DNA of 64,000 nucleotides from Hymenobacter duratus (GTDB taxonomy: Bacteria > Bacteroidota > Bacteroidia > Cytophagales > Hymenobacteraceae), in assembly GCF_014698995.1 (NCBI RefSeq), contig NZ_JACWZZ010000001.1, positions 372,001-436,000 of the forward strand, given 5' to 3'. The translations under genes and the position numbers were made by a program. Each line of letters opens with the position of its first letter. Positions within the stretch are counted from its first letter, which is position 1. The notes beneath the pieces are model-generated. The model saw only the letters and a list, made by a program, of their open reading frames with translations, did not search any database and had not been told where the DNA came from. This document shows, one piece after another, positions 45,146 to 53,130 of the stretch.

Positions 45146-47920
45146 CTAGAATTTGAAATTGTAGGTGACGGTTGGTATTGGCTGGCCGAAGATGGACAGC
45201 TTGTATCCTTTGATCTGGCCGTTTTCCGACTTGAAGTAGATGGAATACGGGTTCCGGCGTCCGGTCAGGTTGTACACGCCTATGGTCCAAGAGCTGTGCG
45301 CCAGCTTTTTAACCTTGTGGCTGCCTTCAATGTTCAGGGCCAGGTCGGCGCGCAGATAGTCCGGCACGCGGTAGGCGTTGCGGTCCGAATAATACACGCG
45401 CATGGAGTTGCCGACGTAGTATTTGGCCAGCGGCAGCGTGATAGGGCGGCCGGTGCTGTAGGTGAAGTTGAGCGACGAGCTGAAGCGGCGGCTGAAACGG
45501 TAGTTGCCGATAAGCGTGAAATCGTGGGGCTTGTCGAAGTTGCTGGGGTAGTAGTTGCCGCCATTTATCTGGTCGGAAGGCGTGCCGGCATTCACCTGCA
45601 CCAGCGAGCGGGAGTAGGTGTAGCTCACCCAGCCGTTAATTTTGCCAGTCAGCTTCTTCACCAGCACCTCCACGCCGTAGGCTTTGCCCCGTGCGTTTAC
45701 AATGTCGGTTTCGATGTGGTGGTTCAGGATCAGCGTGGCGCCGCTCTTGTAGTCCACAAAGTCGTAGAGCGTCTTGTAGTAAGTTTCTACGGAAGCTTCA
45801 ATCGTGTTCGACTTCAGGTTGCGGTAGTAGCCAATGGAGTACTGGTCGCCAACCTGGGGCCGGATGTTGTAGTCGCTGAGTTTCCAGATGTCCGTAGGGG
45901 AAACGGAGGCCGTGTTGGAAAGCTGATGAATATACTGGCGCGTGCGGTTGTAGCTGGCCTTCACCGACGAGTTGTCGGTGAGCGAATAGCGCGCCGAAAC
46001 CCGGTATTCGGGGCCGTGGTAGGTAGCCAGCACTTTGCCGGACGCGTACCGCACCGTGTCGATGATGCTGTTTTCGGTGCGCGAGTCGTTGGATGCGTAG
46101 CGGTACACGTCGCTCGGCCCCAAGGCGTTGAAGAGCGAATAGCGCAGCCCCAGCGACACTGACAGGCGCTGGTTGATATCAATCCGGTCGGAGAAATACA
46201 GGGCGCTTTCCACGGCCTGCTCCTTCTGCAGCACATCCGGCGTTATCAAAGATTCGGCGCCCAGCGGCGTCAGGCTGCCCGGCGCAATGTGGTAGAGCTG
46301 CGAGCTGACCCCGAAGTCGATGGTATGCCGCGAGTTGGGGAAGTAGCTGAAGTCGGCCCGCACGCTGGTCTGGTTGATGGCGTACTGCAGGCGGGAGGCA
46401 TTCACCTCGTTCTGCTCGCTCGTAATGTCGTAGCCGTAGTGGCTGTAGGCGCCAGTGAGCACCCCGTAGAACTGGTTGTTGAAATTGTGGCGCCATTTCA
46501 GGCTGGCGGTCTGGTTGAGGTAGCGGTAGGTAGTGTCGCTGGCCAGCCGGAACCGGTCGGTGCTGAGGTAGCCGGTGGCATACACCGAGTTTTTGTCGTC
46601 GATTTTGTGGCTGATGTGGGCCGTTACATCATAGAAAGCCGCGGAGCTGTTGCGGAAGCTGCTATTGTTCAGGCGGCGGAGCAGCCAGTCGGAGTAGCTG
46701 CTGCGGCCACTGATGATGAAGGCGCTACGGTCCTTCACAATCGGGCCTTCCAGCGTGAGGCGGCTGGTAAGCGGCCCGATGCCTCCCGAGCCCGAGAACT
46801 TCTTCTTGTTGCCTTCGCGCGTCGTGATTTCCAGCACCGACGATAGCCGCCCGCCATACTTGGCCGGAATGGCGCTTTTGTACAGCTCCACGGTCTGCAG
46901 AATATCGGGGTTGAAGGCGGAGAAGAAGCCGAACAAGTGCGCCGGATTGTAGATGGTCGCGTCGTTGAACAGAATCAAATTCTGGTCGGTGGCGCCGCCC
47001 CGCACGTTGAGCCCGGTGCTGCTTTCCCCCACCGACTTCACGCCCGGCAGTGTCAGCACAACCCGCAAAATATCGGTTTCGCCGAAAGCGGTAGGTACCT
47101 GCCGCATCGTCTTGATGTCGAGCTTGTCGAGGCCCATCTGCATGCCCGACACGTTTTTGTCCTTCTCGGCCTCAATGACTACTTCCTTGAGCGGCGTAAT
47201 ATCCTCTTCCACCTCAATTTCCAGCTTCGCGTTGCCGCGCAGAATCACTTGGCGCTTGGTGTTCTTGATGCCCAGGCCGCGAACTTTCAGGTCGTAGCGT
47301 CCGGTGGGCAGCGTGAGCGAGTAGTAGCCGAATTGGTCGGTGCTGGTGCCAATGCTCGGCGACTCGGAGTAAATCGTGGCTCCAATCACCGGCTCACCGG
47401 ATTTCTGGTCGCGGATATGGCCGGCCAGCGTGACTTTGCCGCCATCGGCGCCGCCCGTGCCCAGCTCATACACTTTGTACTCGGCCGCGCTTACGTAGCG
47501 CGAGCGGCCTTCGGCCTGGGTTGTGGTCTGCTCCTCATCGGGCCGGGTAGCCATGGTGTTGTCTGAGGTGGCCTGCTGAAAAAAGCCGGGCATCAGGCCC
47601 GTATCAATGGCGGTGCCTTTCGTGATGAAAACGTGGTTATCCGCATCAATGGCAAAGCGCAGCGCGGTGTTCTGAAGTGCCTGTTGCAGTACGCTGCGTA
47701 GCGGCTGCTGCTGCACCTGCAGCGTCACAAGCAAGCTGTCTACCACGGCCGGATCGAAGTAGATGCGGCTGGCCGTCTGGGCCTCCAGCTGGCTGGCAAA
47801 CTGCTCGAAAGGCACCCGCACGAAGTCGCCGGTTACCAGTTTGTCGGGTTGTTGTCCGTGGCCGGTAAGTGCACAAAGGGATAGGAATAACAGGAATGCT
47901 ACTGTGTAAAGAGGTTTCAT
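45146..47920 (-). CDS. TonB-dependent receptor with STN and carboxypeptidase-regulatory domains
   Basis: A 924-residue outer-membrane receptor. After the signal peptide come an STN domain (about 25-110; VPFEQFASQLEAQTASRIYF ... QPLRSVLQQAL), a CarboxypepD_reg domain (AGHIRDQKSGEPVIGATIYS), a plug (GLNVRGGATDQNLILFNDAT, IYNPAHLFGF, VELYKSAIPAKYGGRLSSVL) and the 22-strand barrel. The STN domain in FecA-like receptors contacts an anti-sigma factor, but no FecR/ECF pair lies nearby. The operon partners are two DUF4249 lipoproteins and the MG2/plug protein, with a secreted protein gene 45 bp upstream. The ligand is unknown. Confidence 0.95.
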   Translation of the reverse strand: MKPLYTVAFLLFLSLCALTGHGQQPDKLVTGDFVRVPFEQFASQLEAQTASRIYFDPAVVDSLLVTLQVQQQPLRSVLQQALQNTALRFAIDADNHVFITKGTAIDTGLMPGFFQQATSDNTMATRPDEEQTTTQAEGRSRYVSAAEYKVYELGTGGADGGKVTLAGHIRDQKSGEPVIGATIYSESPSIGTSTDQFGYYSLTLPTGRYDLKVRGLGIKNTKRQVILRGNAKLEIEVEEDITPLKEVVIEAEKDKNVSGMQMGLDKLDIKTMRQVPTAFGETDILRVVLTLPGVKSVGESSTGLNVRGGATDQNLILFNDATIYNPAHLFGFFSAFNPDILQTVELYKSAIPAKYGGRLSSVLEITTREGNKKKFSGSGGIGPLTSRLTLEGPIVKDRSAFIISGRSSYSDWLLRRLNNSSFRNSSAAFYDVTAHISHKIDDKNSVYATGYLSTDRFRLASDTTYRYLNQTASLKWRHNFNNQFYGVLTGAYSHYGYDITSEQNEVNASRLQYAINQTSVRADFSYFPNSRHTIDFGVSSQLYHIAPGSLTPLGAESLITPDVLQKEQAVESALYFSDRIDINQRLSVSLGLRYSLFNALGPSDVYRYASNDSRTENSIIDTVRYASGKVLATYHGPEYRVSARYSLTDNSSVKASYNRTRQYIHQLSNTASVSPTDIWKLSDYNIRPQVGDQYSIGYYRNLKSNTIEASVETYYKTLYDFVDYKSGATLILNHHIETDIVNARGKAYGVEVLVKKLTGKINGWVSYTYSRSLVQVNAGTPSDQINGGNYYPSNFDKPHDFTLIGNYRFSRRFSSSLNFTYSTGRPITLPLAKYYVGNSMRVYYSDRNAYRVPDYLRADLALNIEGSHKVKKLAHSSWTIGVYNLTGRRNPYSIYFKSENGQIKGYKLSIFGQPIPTVTYNFKF

Positions 47921-47965
47921 GCAGATAGGGGCAGTGGATAGTCTGGATTCTGAAAAGCAGGCCGG

Positions 47966-48718
47966 TTACTGCGGCAGGCTGTTGTAGTAGCGCGTCAGCG
48001 CCACCAGCGTACCTTCAAACTGGGCTTTGTTCAGCCGAAGGTTCTGGGACTTCAGGTAGGCTTGTACCTCCTTGCTTTTATCAGCAAACAGCCGCTTCAC
48101 TGCCCCCGTCGATTTGATGGGATAATAGGTGTCTCCCTTCCTGGCAAACAGCCGGTCAGTCTGCACAAATTCCACATCCGTGTTCCGTTCCCGCAGCACT
48201 TCCTGCATGCGTTTCGAGCGCCGGGCAAAGAGCTGGACCCGGCCTTCCTGCAGCACCTCGTAGAAGCCGGTGCGCAGCACTCCGCCGTTTGTGCTGTCGG
48301 CTACCAGCCGCACAAACTGGTGGTTGTCGATGACGAAGCTGCGCACTTTCTCGCTGACCATCCGCAGCATGAACGGATTGGTTACCTGCTGCAGAATCAG
48401 TTGGTCGAGCACAGAGTCGTAGGACAGCAGCAGGTCCTCAAAATTGTGGTCGTTGTAGTCCGCGCTGCCCTTCAGCCGGTCCGCCGACTGGAAAAACTGA
48501 TGCCCGATCCGCGCGTGGTAGAGCCGGGAATAGTCGGCATACTCGACTCCGTTATACAACTGCGGGTGCGCCGAGAAAGAGGCATCGTAGTGCTGCCGGG
48601 CGGCGGCCACCGAAGTAGCTACTTCGTCCTCAGGGGCCGACTGCGCCTGTGCCGTGGGGCTGAGAGCAAGAAGGGCCGCGGAAACAACACTAACAGAAAG
48701 AAAACCAAGCAGATGCAT
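47966..48718 (-). CDS. Secreted protein of unknown function, first gene of TonB-receptor operon
   Basis: A 250-residue protein with a signal peptide from the ATG at 48718 (MHLLGFLSVSVVSAALLALS); the frame continues upstream to 48862 without support. The mature protein is helix/strand mixed and charged: LYNGVEYADYSRLYHARIGH, DHNFEDLLLSYDSVLDQLIL, FVIDNHQFVRLVADSTNGG, TGFYEVLQEGRVQLFARRSK, LRLNKAQFEGTLVALTRYYN. No family was recognised. It shares direction and close spacing with the receptor gene and may be an outer-membrane-associated partner. Confidence 0.75.
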   Translation of the reverse strand: MHLLGFLSVSVVSAALLALSPTAQAQSAPEDEVATSVAAARQHYDASFSAHPQLYNGVEYADYSRLYHARIGHQFFQSADRLKGSADYNDHNFEDLLLSYDSVLDQLILQQVTNPFMLRMVSEKVRSFVIDNHQFVRLVADSTNGGVLRTGFYEVLQEGRVQLFARRSKRMQEVLRERNTDVEFVQTDRLFARKGDTYYPIKSTGAVKRLFADKSKEVQAYLKSQNLRLNKAQFEGTLVALTRYYNSLPQ

Positions 48719-49138
48719 AGGGCTGGATAAAGCAGGAAAGCGCGCAATAACGGCAGATGGGCTGCCACATGGAGGTAGCAGATAGCAGGGAGCGGGAAAG
48801 GAGCAGGGATAATAAGTTCTCCTGCGGCCAGTTATTGGGCTAAATATAAGCACCTCACCCACATTGATGGGCTTCGGAGCCGCAAACTGCTAATAAGAGG
48901 CCGCTGGCTGACTATATAGCGTAGAGCAATTGAAGCGGAAAAAGGTTGGCTGCAGTCTGGCAGAGCTGGGCAAAAAAGCGCGGGAAACGGAATCAATCGG
49001 AAAGCGAGATACAGTCCGTGGAAAAAAGTTCAGCCGTGGCAGCAGCCCGAATCCGGGGGCTATTCGGGCTGGCCGGGCGAGCCTGCCGGCACTCAGCAGA
49101 CTTCCAACCGTCGCCAACTCCGGCCGTACAGGGCAGTC
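48719..49138. other. 420-bp divergent spacer
   Basis: Between the TonB-receptor operon (minus) and the exonuclease gene (plus). It should contain both promoters. I saw no gene, no strong hairpin and no convincing promoter pair. Confidence 0.45.
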
Positions 49139-49747
49139 ATGCGCTATATCTCCCTCGACCTCGAAACCACTGGTGGCCGGCCGGCCCGGCACCAGATACT
49201 GGAGTTGGCCGCCGTGGTGGAAGATACCAGGAAGCTGCTGCCCCTGCTGGAACTGCCCGCGTTCCGGCGTGTAGTGCGCCACTCCGAATATGTGGGTACG
49301 GCCAGCGCGCTGGCGCTGAATGCCCGGCTGCTGCAGGAGCTGGCCCGTAAGGAGCCGAATCCAGAGCTGTGCACACCCGATGAGCTGCTGCCGCAATTGC
49401 GCGAATTCCTGCTGGCCCACGGCTTCCGTCCCGACAGGCACGACTGCGTTACGGTGACGATGGCCGGAAAAAACATTGCCTCTTTTGACTTGGGGTTTCT
49501 GCGCGAACTGCCCGGCTACGGCACAGTAATGCGCGCCGAACCCGCCATGCTGGATCCGGCATCCTTCTACCTCAACTGGCGCAAAGACACCCGCCTGCCA
49601 ACCATGCAAACCTGCAAGGCACGCGCCGGCTTCGAGGATGATACCGTTGCCCACGAGGCATTGGCTGATGCGCTGGATGTGGTGCAGCTGCTGCGCCCGT
49701 TTTATGAGCTGCCCTCCTATAAGCAGGTTTCAGGCAGCCCGGAATAA
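49139..49747 (+). CDS. DEDDh-family 3'-5' exonuclease
   Basis: A 202-residue DnaQ-like nuclease. ExoI is SLDLETTGG (D and E), the second Asp lies in NIASFDLGFL, and ExoIII is HEALADALD (His and Asp), so all metal ligands are present. The size and lack of extra domains resemble oligoribonuclease/RNase T-type or proofreading exonucleases. It may trim RNA or DNA ends in the cytoplasm. It is convergent with the TPM gene; a terminator lies between them. Confidence 0.88.
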   Translation: MRYISLDLETTGGRPARHQILELAAVVEDTRKLLPLLELPAFRRVVRHSEYVGTASALALNARLLQELARKEPNPELCTPDELLPQLREFLLAHGFRPDRHDCVTVTMAGKNIASFDLGFLRELPGYGTVMRAEPAMLDPASFYLNWRKDTRLPTMQTCKARAGFEDDTVAHEALADALDVVQLLRPFYELPSYKQVSGSPE

Positions 49748-49749
49748 AA

Positions 49750-49774
49750 AAGGCCCGGAATACATCCGGGCCTT
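49750..49774. terminator. Terminator hairpin
   Basis: AAGGCCCGG (49750-49758) pairs with CCGGGCCTT (49766-49774), with a preceding A-run. It separates the convergent exonuclease and TPM genes. Confidence 0.8.
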
Positions 49775-49795
49775 TCACTTTCGAATAAGGTGACT

Positions 49796-50638
49796 TTACC
49801 AGTCGCCGGAAGCACCGCCGCCGCCGGAGCTGCCACCGCCGAAGCCGCCAAAGCCGCCACCTCCGCCGCCACCAAACCCACCGCCGCCGAAGCCACCGCC
49901 GAAAGTGCCGCGGCCGCCGCTAAAGTCGCCGAAGATGATGGGCGGAATCATACCGCCGCCGAAGCCCCGGTTGCGGCGCCCACCGGCTCCGCCACTGCCG
50001 CCGCCGCGGTTACGCAGCAGCATAAACAGAATCAGGGCCCCGATAATGAGCCAGAACTGCCAGCCCGAGCCGCTGCTGTCTTTGCTGCGCTGGCGAGGAG
50101 CGGTAGTCTGGTCGGCTTTGTATTCGCCTTTGGCCAGCGCAATCAGCTGGTCCGTAGCGCGGTCAATGCCCTGGTAATAGCGCTGCTCACGAAACGCAGG
50201 CACGATGGTATTGGAAATGATCCGCTTGGCCAGGGCGTCCGGAATAGCGCCTTCCAGGCCGTAGCCGGTCTGGATGCGGGCTTTGCGCTCCTGCTCGGCA
50301 ATCAGAATGAGCACCCCGTTGTTGCTGCCTTTCTGCCCGATTCCCCAGCTTTCGTATAGCTGCTGCGCAAAGTCCGCAATGTCGTAGTCGCCCAGGCTGG
50401 GCACCGTCACCACGGCAATCTGCGAGGAAGTGGAATCGTTGTAGGCAATCAGCTTTTGCTCCAGCGCCGCCACTTCGTTGGGCTGCATCATGCCGGCCAA
50501 ATCGTTGACAATGCGCGGTGGATTGGGACGCGGCGGAATCTGCTGCGCCCACGCGGCATAGTGCCCCGCCAGCAACAGCATAGCCAGCAGGAGCGGCCAA
50601 AGCCACACAGCCTGCCTCTTGGAAAGTAGCCGGATCAT
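49796..50638 (-). CDS. TPM-domain protein with Gly-rich tail (YgcG-like)
   Basis: A 280-residue exported protein. After the signal peptide, the TPM domain (about 40-180) has VNDLAGMMQPNEVAALEQKL, SQIAVVTVPSLGDYDIADFA and WGIGQKGSNNGVLILIAEQE, then RKARIQTGYGLEGAIPDALA. A membrane helix follows (WQFWLIIGALILFMLL), then a Gly/Phe/Ser-rich tail ending SGDW. Its ATG overlaps the stop of the upstream TPM gene by 4 nt. It is part of the conserved TPM-TPM-LemA set; TPM proteins have been linked to membrane-associated quality control and phosphatase-like folds. Confidence 0.92.
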   Translation of the reverse strand: MIRLLSKRQAVWLWPLLLAMLLLAGHYAAWAQQIPPRPNPPRIVNDLAGMMQPNEVAALEQKLIAYNDSTSSQIAVVTVPSLGDYDIADFAQQLYESWGIGQKGSNNGVLILIAEQERKARIQTGYGLEGAIPDALAKRIISNTIVPAFREQRYYQGIDRATDQLIALAKGEYKADQTTAPRQRSKDSSGSGWQFWLIIGALILFMLLRNRGGGSGGAGGRRNRGFGGGMIPPIIFGDFSGGRGTFGGGFGGGGFGGGGGGGFGGFGGGSSGGGGASGDW

Positions 50639-51090
50639 AAGCGCGAGGAAGTGTCGCCGCCAAACGAAATGGAGTCGTCCAACTCGTTTTTATCGGTGGC
50701 GGCATTGTAGGGGAAATAGCGCTTTAGCTGCTCGCCCACCATCCGGATACCATGTTCCAGACCAGCCGCATACTTTTCTGACCGGAACTGCAGCAGTACG
50801 GTTTCCTTGGTGGTTTCCCAAAAATCGTCGGGTACGGCCGCATTAATGCCGGCGTCGCCTATCACAGCAAACTGCCGGCTCTGCCAGGCCAGATAAAAGA
50901 GCACCCCGTTGCGTTGCGCCGTGCGGTGCATGTTCAGATCAGCAAAGACCTGGGCCGCGCGGTCCAGCGGCTCAGGGGTGGGGCAGTGATCTTCCAGATG
51001 CACCCGGATTTCGCCGGAAGTCTTGATTTCAGCCTGCCGGATGGCCTCCACCAGCGCTGCCTCCTGTTCGGAAGTAAGAGGGTTGGTCAT
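50635..51090 (-). CDS. Cytoplasmic TPM-domain protein
   Basis: A 151-residue TPM-fold protein without signal peptide: LTSEQEAALVEAIRQAEIKT, SGEIRVHLEDHC, RNGVLFYLAWQSRQFAVIGD and DFWETTKETVLLQFRSEKYA. It is the second TPM copy of the TPM-TPM-LemA set and is translationally coupled to the longer exported one (overlap at 50635-50638). The LemA gene lies 92 bp upstream on the same strand. Confidence 0.9.
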   Translation of the reverse strand: MTNPLTSEQEAALVEAIRQAEIKTSGEIRVHLEDHCPTPEPLDRAAQVFADLNMHRTAQRNGVLFYLAWQSRQFAVIGDAGINAAVPDDFWETTKETVLLQFRSEKYAAGLEHGIRMVGEQLKRYFPYNAATDKNELDDSISFGGDTSSRL

Positions 51091-51182
51091 GCTTAGTTGT
51101 CTGTTTGCAGTTGCCGGTTGTCAGGAGAAAGAACCTGTTTCAGGTACTGGCAACTGACAGCCGGCAACCGACAACCAAAAAA

Positions 51183-51761
51183 TTAGAACTGAACGGTAGG
51201 AGCCTTTTGCGAAGCCGCATCAGCCTCGAAATAGGGCTTCTCCTTGAAGCCGAACATACCCGCGAAAATGTTGTTCGGGAACGACTTCACGAAGCCGTTG
51301 TAGTCGTTTGTGACGGTATTGAACTTGTTGCGCTCTACGTTGATGCGGTTTTCAGTGCCCTCAATCTGAGCCTGCAGCTCCTGAAAGTTGGCGTTGGCTT
51401 TCAGCTCGGGGTAGTTTTCCGATACGGCCAGCAACCGGCCCAGCCCGGCGCCTACCTGGCTTTGGGCTTCCTGGAACTGTTTGAGGTTTTCGGGCGTCAG
51501 CTGGTCGGCGTTCAGCTGCACGCTGGTGGCCTTGGCGCGGGCATTGATAACGTCAGTCAGCGTCGATTTCTCGAAGTTGGCGGCGCCTTTTACCGTGTTT
51601 ACCAGGTTAGGAATCAGGTCGGAGCGGCGCTGGTAGGCGCTTTGCACATTGGCCCACTGGGCTTTTACTGACTGGTCGCGGCTAACCATGCCGTTGTAGC
51701 CGCAGGACGACTGCGAAAGCAGAATAACCAGACCGGCGAAGTAGAGCAGAAAACGTTTCAT
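51183..51761 (-). CDS. lemA: LemA-family protein
   Basis: A 192-residue LemA protein: an N-terminal helix/lipoprotein-like signal (LLYFAGLVILLSQSSCGYNG), then the long helical domain with AQWANVQSAYQRRSDLIPNL, VNTVKGAANFEKSTLTDVIN, LLAVSENYPELKANANFQEL and NRINVERNKFNTVTNDYN. The start is the ATG at 51761 (MKRFLLYFAGL). LemA proteins are membrane-anchored helical proteins found next to TPM genes in many bacteria; the function is undefined. Confidence 0.93.
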   Translation of the reverse strand: MKRFLLYFAGLVILLSQSSCGYNGMVSRDQSVKAQWANVQSAYQRRSDLIPNLVNTVKGAANFEKSTLTDVINARAKATSVQLNADQLTPENLKQFQEAQSQVGAGLGRLLAVSENYPELKANANFQELQAQIEGTENRINVERNKFNTVTNDYNGFVKSFPNNIFAGMFGFKEKPYFEADAASQKAPTVQF

Positions 51762-51937
51762 GAGTGGTAGGGAGAGGTGAAAAGTGAGCTTGGGAAAGGT
51801 GAAGTCGGGGAGGAGCAGCACGGCCGCCGCACGTAGTACGGCAGATCGGCCAACATAGCCATATGCTATTTTACTGTGGCAAAGTACGAATTAGCGCCGC
51901 AGCGGTTGTATCGGCAGCGGCTCCCGCCGCGATTCGC

Positions 51938-51945
51938 TATTTTGC
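51938..51945 (+). promoter_or_regulatory. Possible -7 element
   Basis: TATTTTGC, 24 bp before the nucleotidyltransferase ATG at 51970; similar to TAnnTTTG. No well-placed TTG was seen. Confidence 0.3.
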
Positions 51946-51969
51946 GGACTTACGCAACGCCTGTTGTTC

Positions 51970-52971
51970 ATGAAAGCAGTAATTCCCGTCGCTGGGATTG
52001 GGTCGCGCCTGCGCCCTCATACACATACGCAGCCCAAATCGTTGGTGCCCGTGGCCGGCAACACCATTCTAGGCCACATCATCGACCGGCTGAGTGCGGC
52101 TGGTGTCAATGAGTTTGTCTTCATTATTGGCTACCTCGGCGAAAAAATTGAGAACTACGTCCGGCGTCAGTACCCGGAGCTGCGCGCCACTTTTGTAGTG
52201 CAGGAGCCGCGCGAAGGTATTGCGCATGCGCTGTGGCTGGCCCGTGAGCAGTTCCGCTACGACAAGGAAGGCATTCTGATTCTGCTCGGCGATACTATCG
52301 TCGATATCGACCTGCCGGCTATGATGGCTATGCCAGGCAACGTGCTGGCTATAAAGGAAGTGAAAACGCCTTCCCTGTTTGGACTGGTAGAAACCGGTGC
52401 CGGGGGGCGGGTGACGAAAGTGGTGGAGAAGCCGCGCATTCCAAAGTCGAACTACGCCATGGTGGGCCTCTACAAGATTGCCAACCCCGACTGGCTGGCC
52501 TCCGCCCTGGAGCGCATTGTGGAGCAGGACCAGCGCACCCACGGCGAATTTCAGCTGACCGATGCCCTTATGCTTATGATTCAGGACGGGGCCGAAATGA
52601 CCACGGCCTCGGTGGACAACTGGTTTGACTGCGGCCGTAAGGAGAGCCTGCTGGAAGCTAACGCCCGCCTGCTCAACCGCCCCGAGTTCCTGAAGCGCCG
52701 CGAGTTTCCCGAGTTTCCGGATACCATCATCATCCCGCCCGTCAGCATCGGCAAGGACTGCCAGATTTCAGGCTCCATCATCGGCCCCAACGTGGCCATC
52801 GGCGACCGGACCATCGTCAAGAATACCATCCTGACCGATTCCATCATCGGTTCCTACTCCGAGCTGCGCTCCGCCGTCATGCACGACTGTATCGTCGGTT
52901 CCGATGCCCTGTTCCGCGGCACCCGCCACAGCCTCAACATCGGCGACAACACGGAAATCGACTACAGCTAA
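51970..52971 (+). CDS. NDP-sugar pyrophosphorylase (nucleotidyltransferase with left-handed beta-helix)
   Basis: A 333-residue enzyme that activates a sugar-1-phosphate with an NTP. The start is the ATG at 51970 (MKAVIPVAGIGSRLRPHTHT), giving the Gx(G)xR nucleotide loop and PKSLVPVAGN; then ILLGDTIVDIDLPAM (the metal Asp), FGLVETGAGGRVTKVVEKPR and FDCGRKESLLEANARLL. The C-terminus has hexapeptide repeats (IIGPNVAIGDRTIVKNTIL). It is probably a glucose-1-phosphate uridylyl/thymidylyl-type transferase for surface polysaccharides; the exact sugar is uncertain. It precedes an inverted repeat and the vWA-lipoprotein gene. Confidence 0.92.
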   Translation: MKAVIPVAGIGSRLRPHTHTQPKSLVPVAGNTILGHIIDRLSAAGVNEFVFIIGYLGEKIENYVRRQYPELRATFVVQEPREGIAHALWLAREQFRYDKEGILILLGDTIVDIDLPAMMAMPGNVLAIKEVKTPSLFGLVETGAGGRVTKVVEKPRIPKSNYAMVGLYKIANPDWLASALERIVEQDQRTHGEFQLTDALMLMIQDGAEMTTASVDNWFDCGRKESLLEANARLLNRPEFLKRREFPEFPDTIIIPPVSIGKDCQISGSIIGPNVAIGDRTIVKNTILTDSIIGSYSELRSAVMHDCIVGSDALFRGTRHSLNIGDNTEIDYS

Positions 52972-52975
52972 TTGT

Positions 52976-53075
52976 CTGTCATCCTGAGCGGAGCGAAGGA
53001 TCCTGTCACGTATGAAGTAGTGCTGAACGGTTTGTTCTGGCGTGCCAGGATCCTTCGCTCCGCTCAGGACGACAG
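52976..53075. repeat. Inverted repeat element (GTCATCCTGA family)
   Basis: Arms 52976-53004 and 53047-53075 are 29-bp inverted repeats with one mismatch (CTGTCATCCTGAGCGGAGCG...). It lies directly after the nucleotidyltransferase gene and before the vWA-lipoprotein ATG. The core is shared with 61891-61990. Confidence 0.85.
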
Positions 53076-53130
53076 AAGGGATGACAGGCGAATGTATCCG
53101 CCGAGGGCAGATTGTCGTTACTTTAGTCCG

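Noticed and set aside
45146..47920. Reading the TonB receptor as part of a SusC/D polysaccharide locus
   Set aside because: No SusD-like lipoprotein or glycan-degrading enzyme is adjacent; the partners are DUF4249 proteins.
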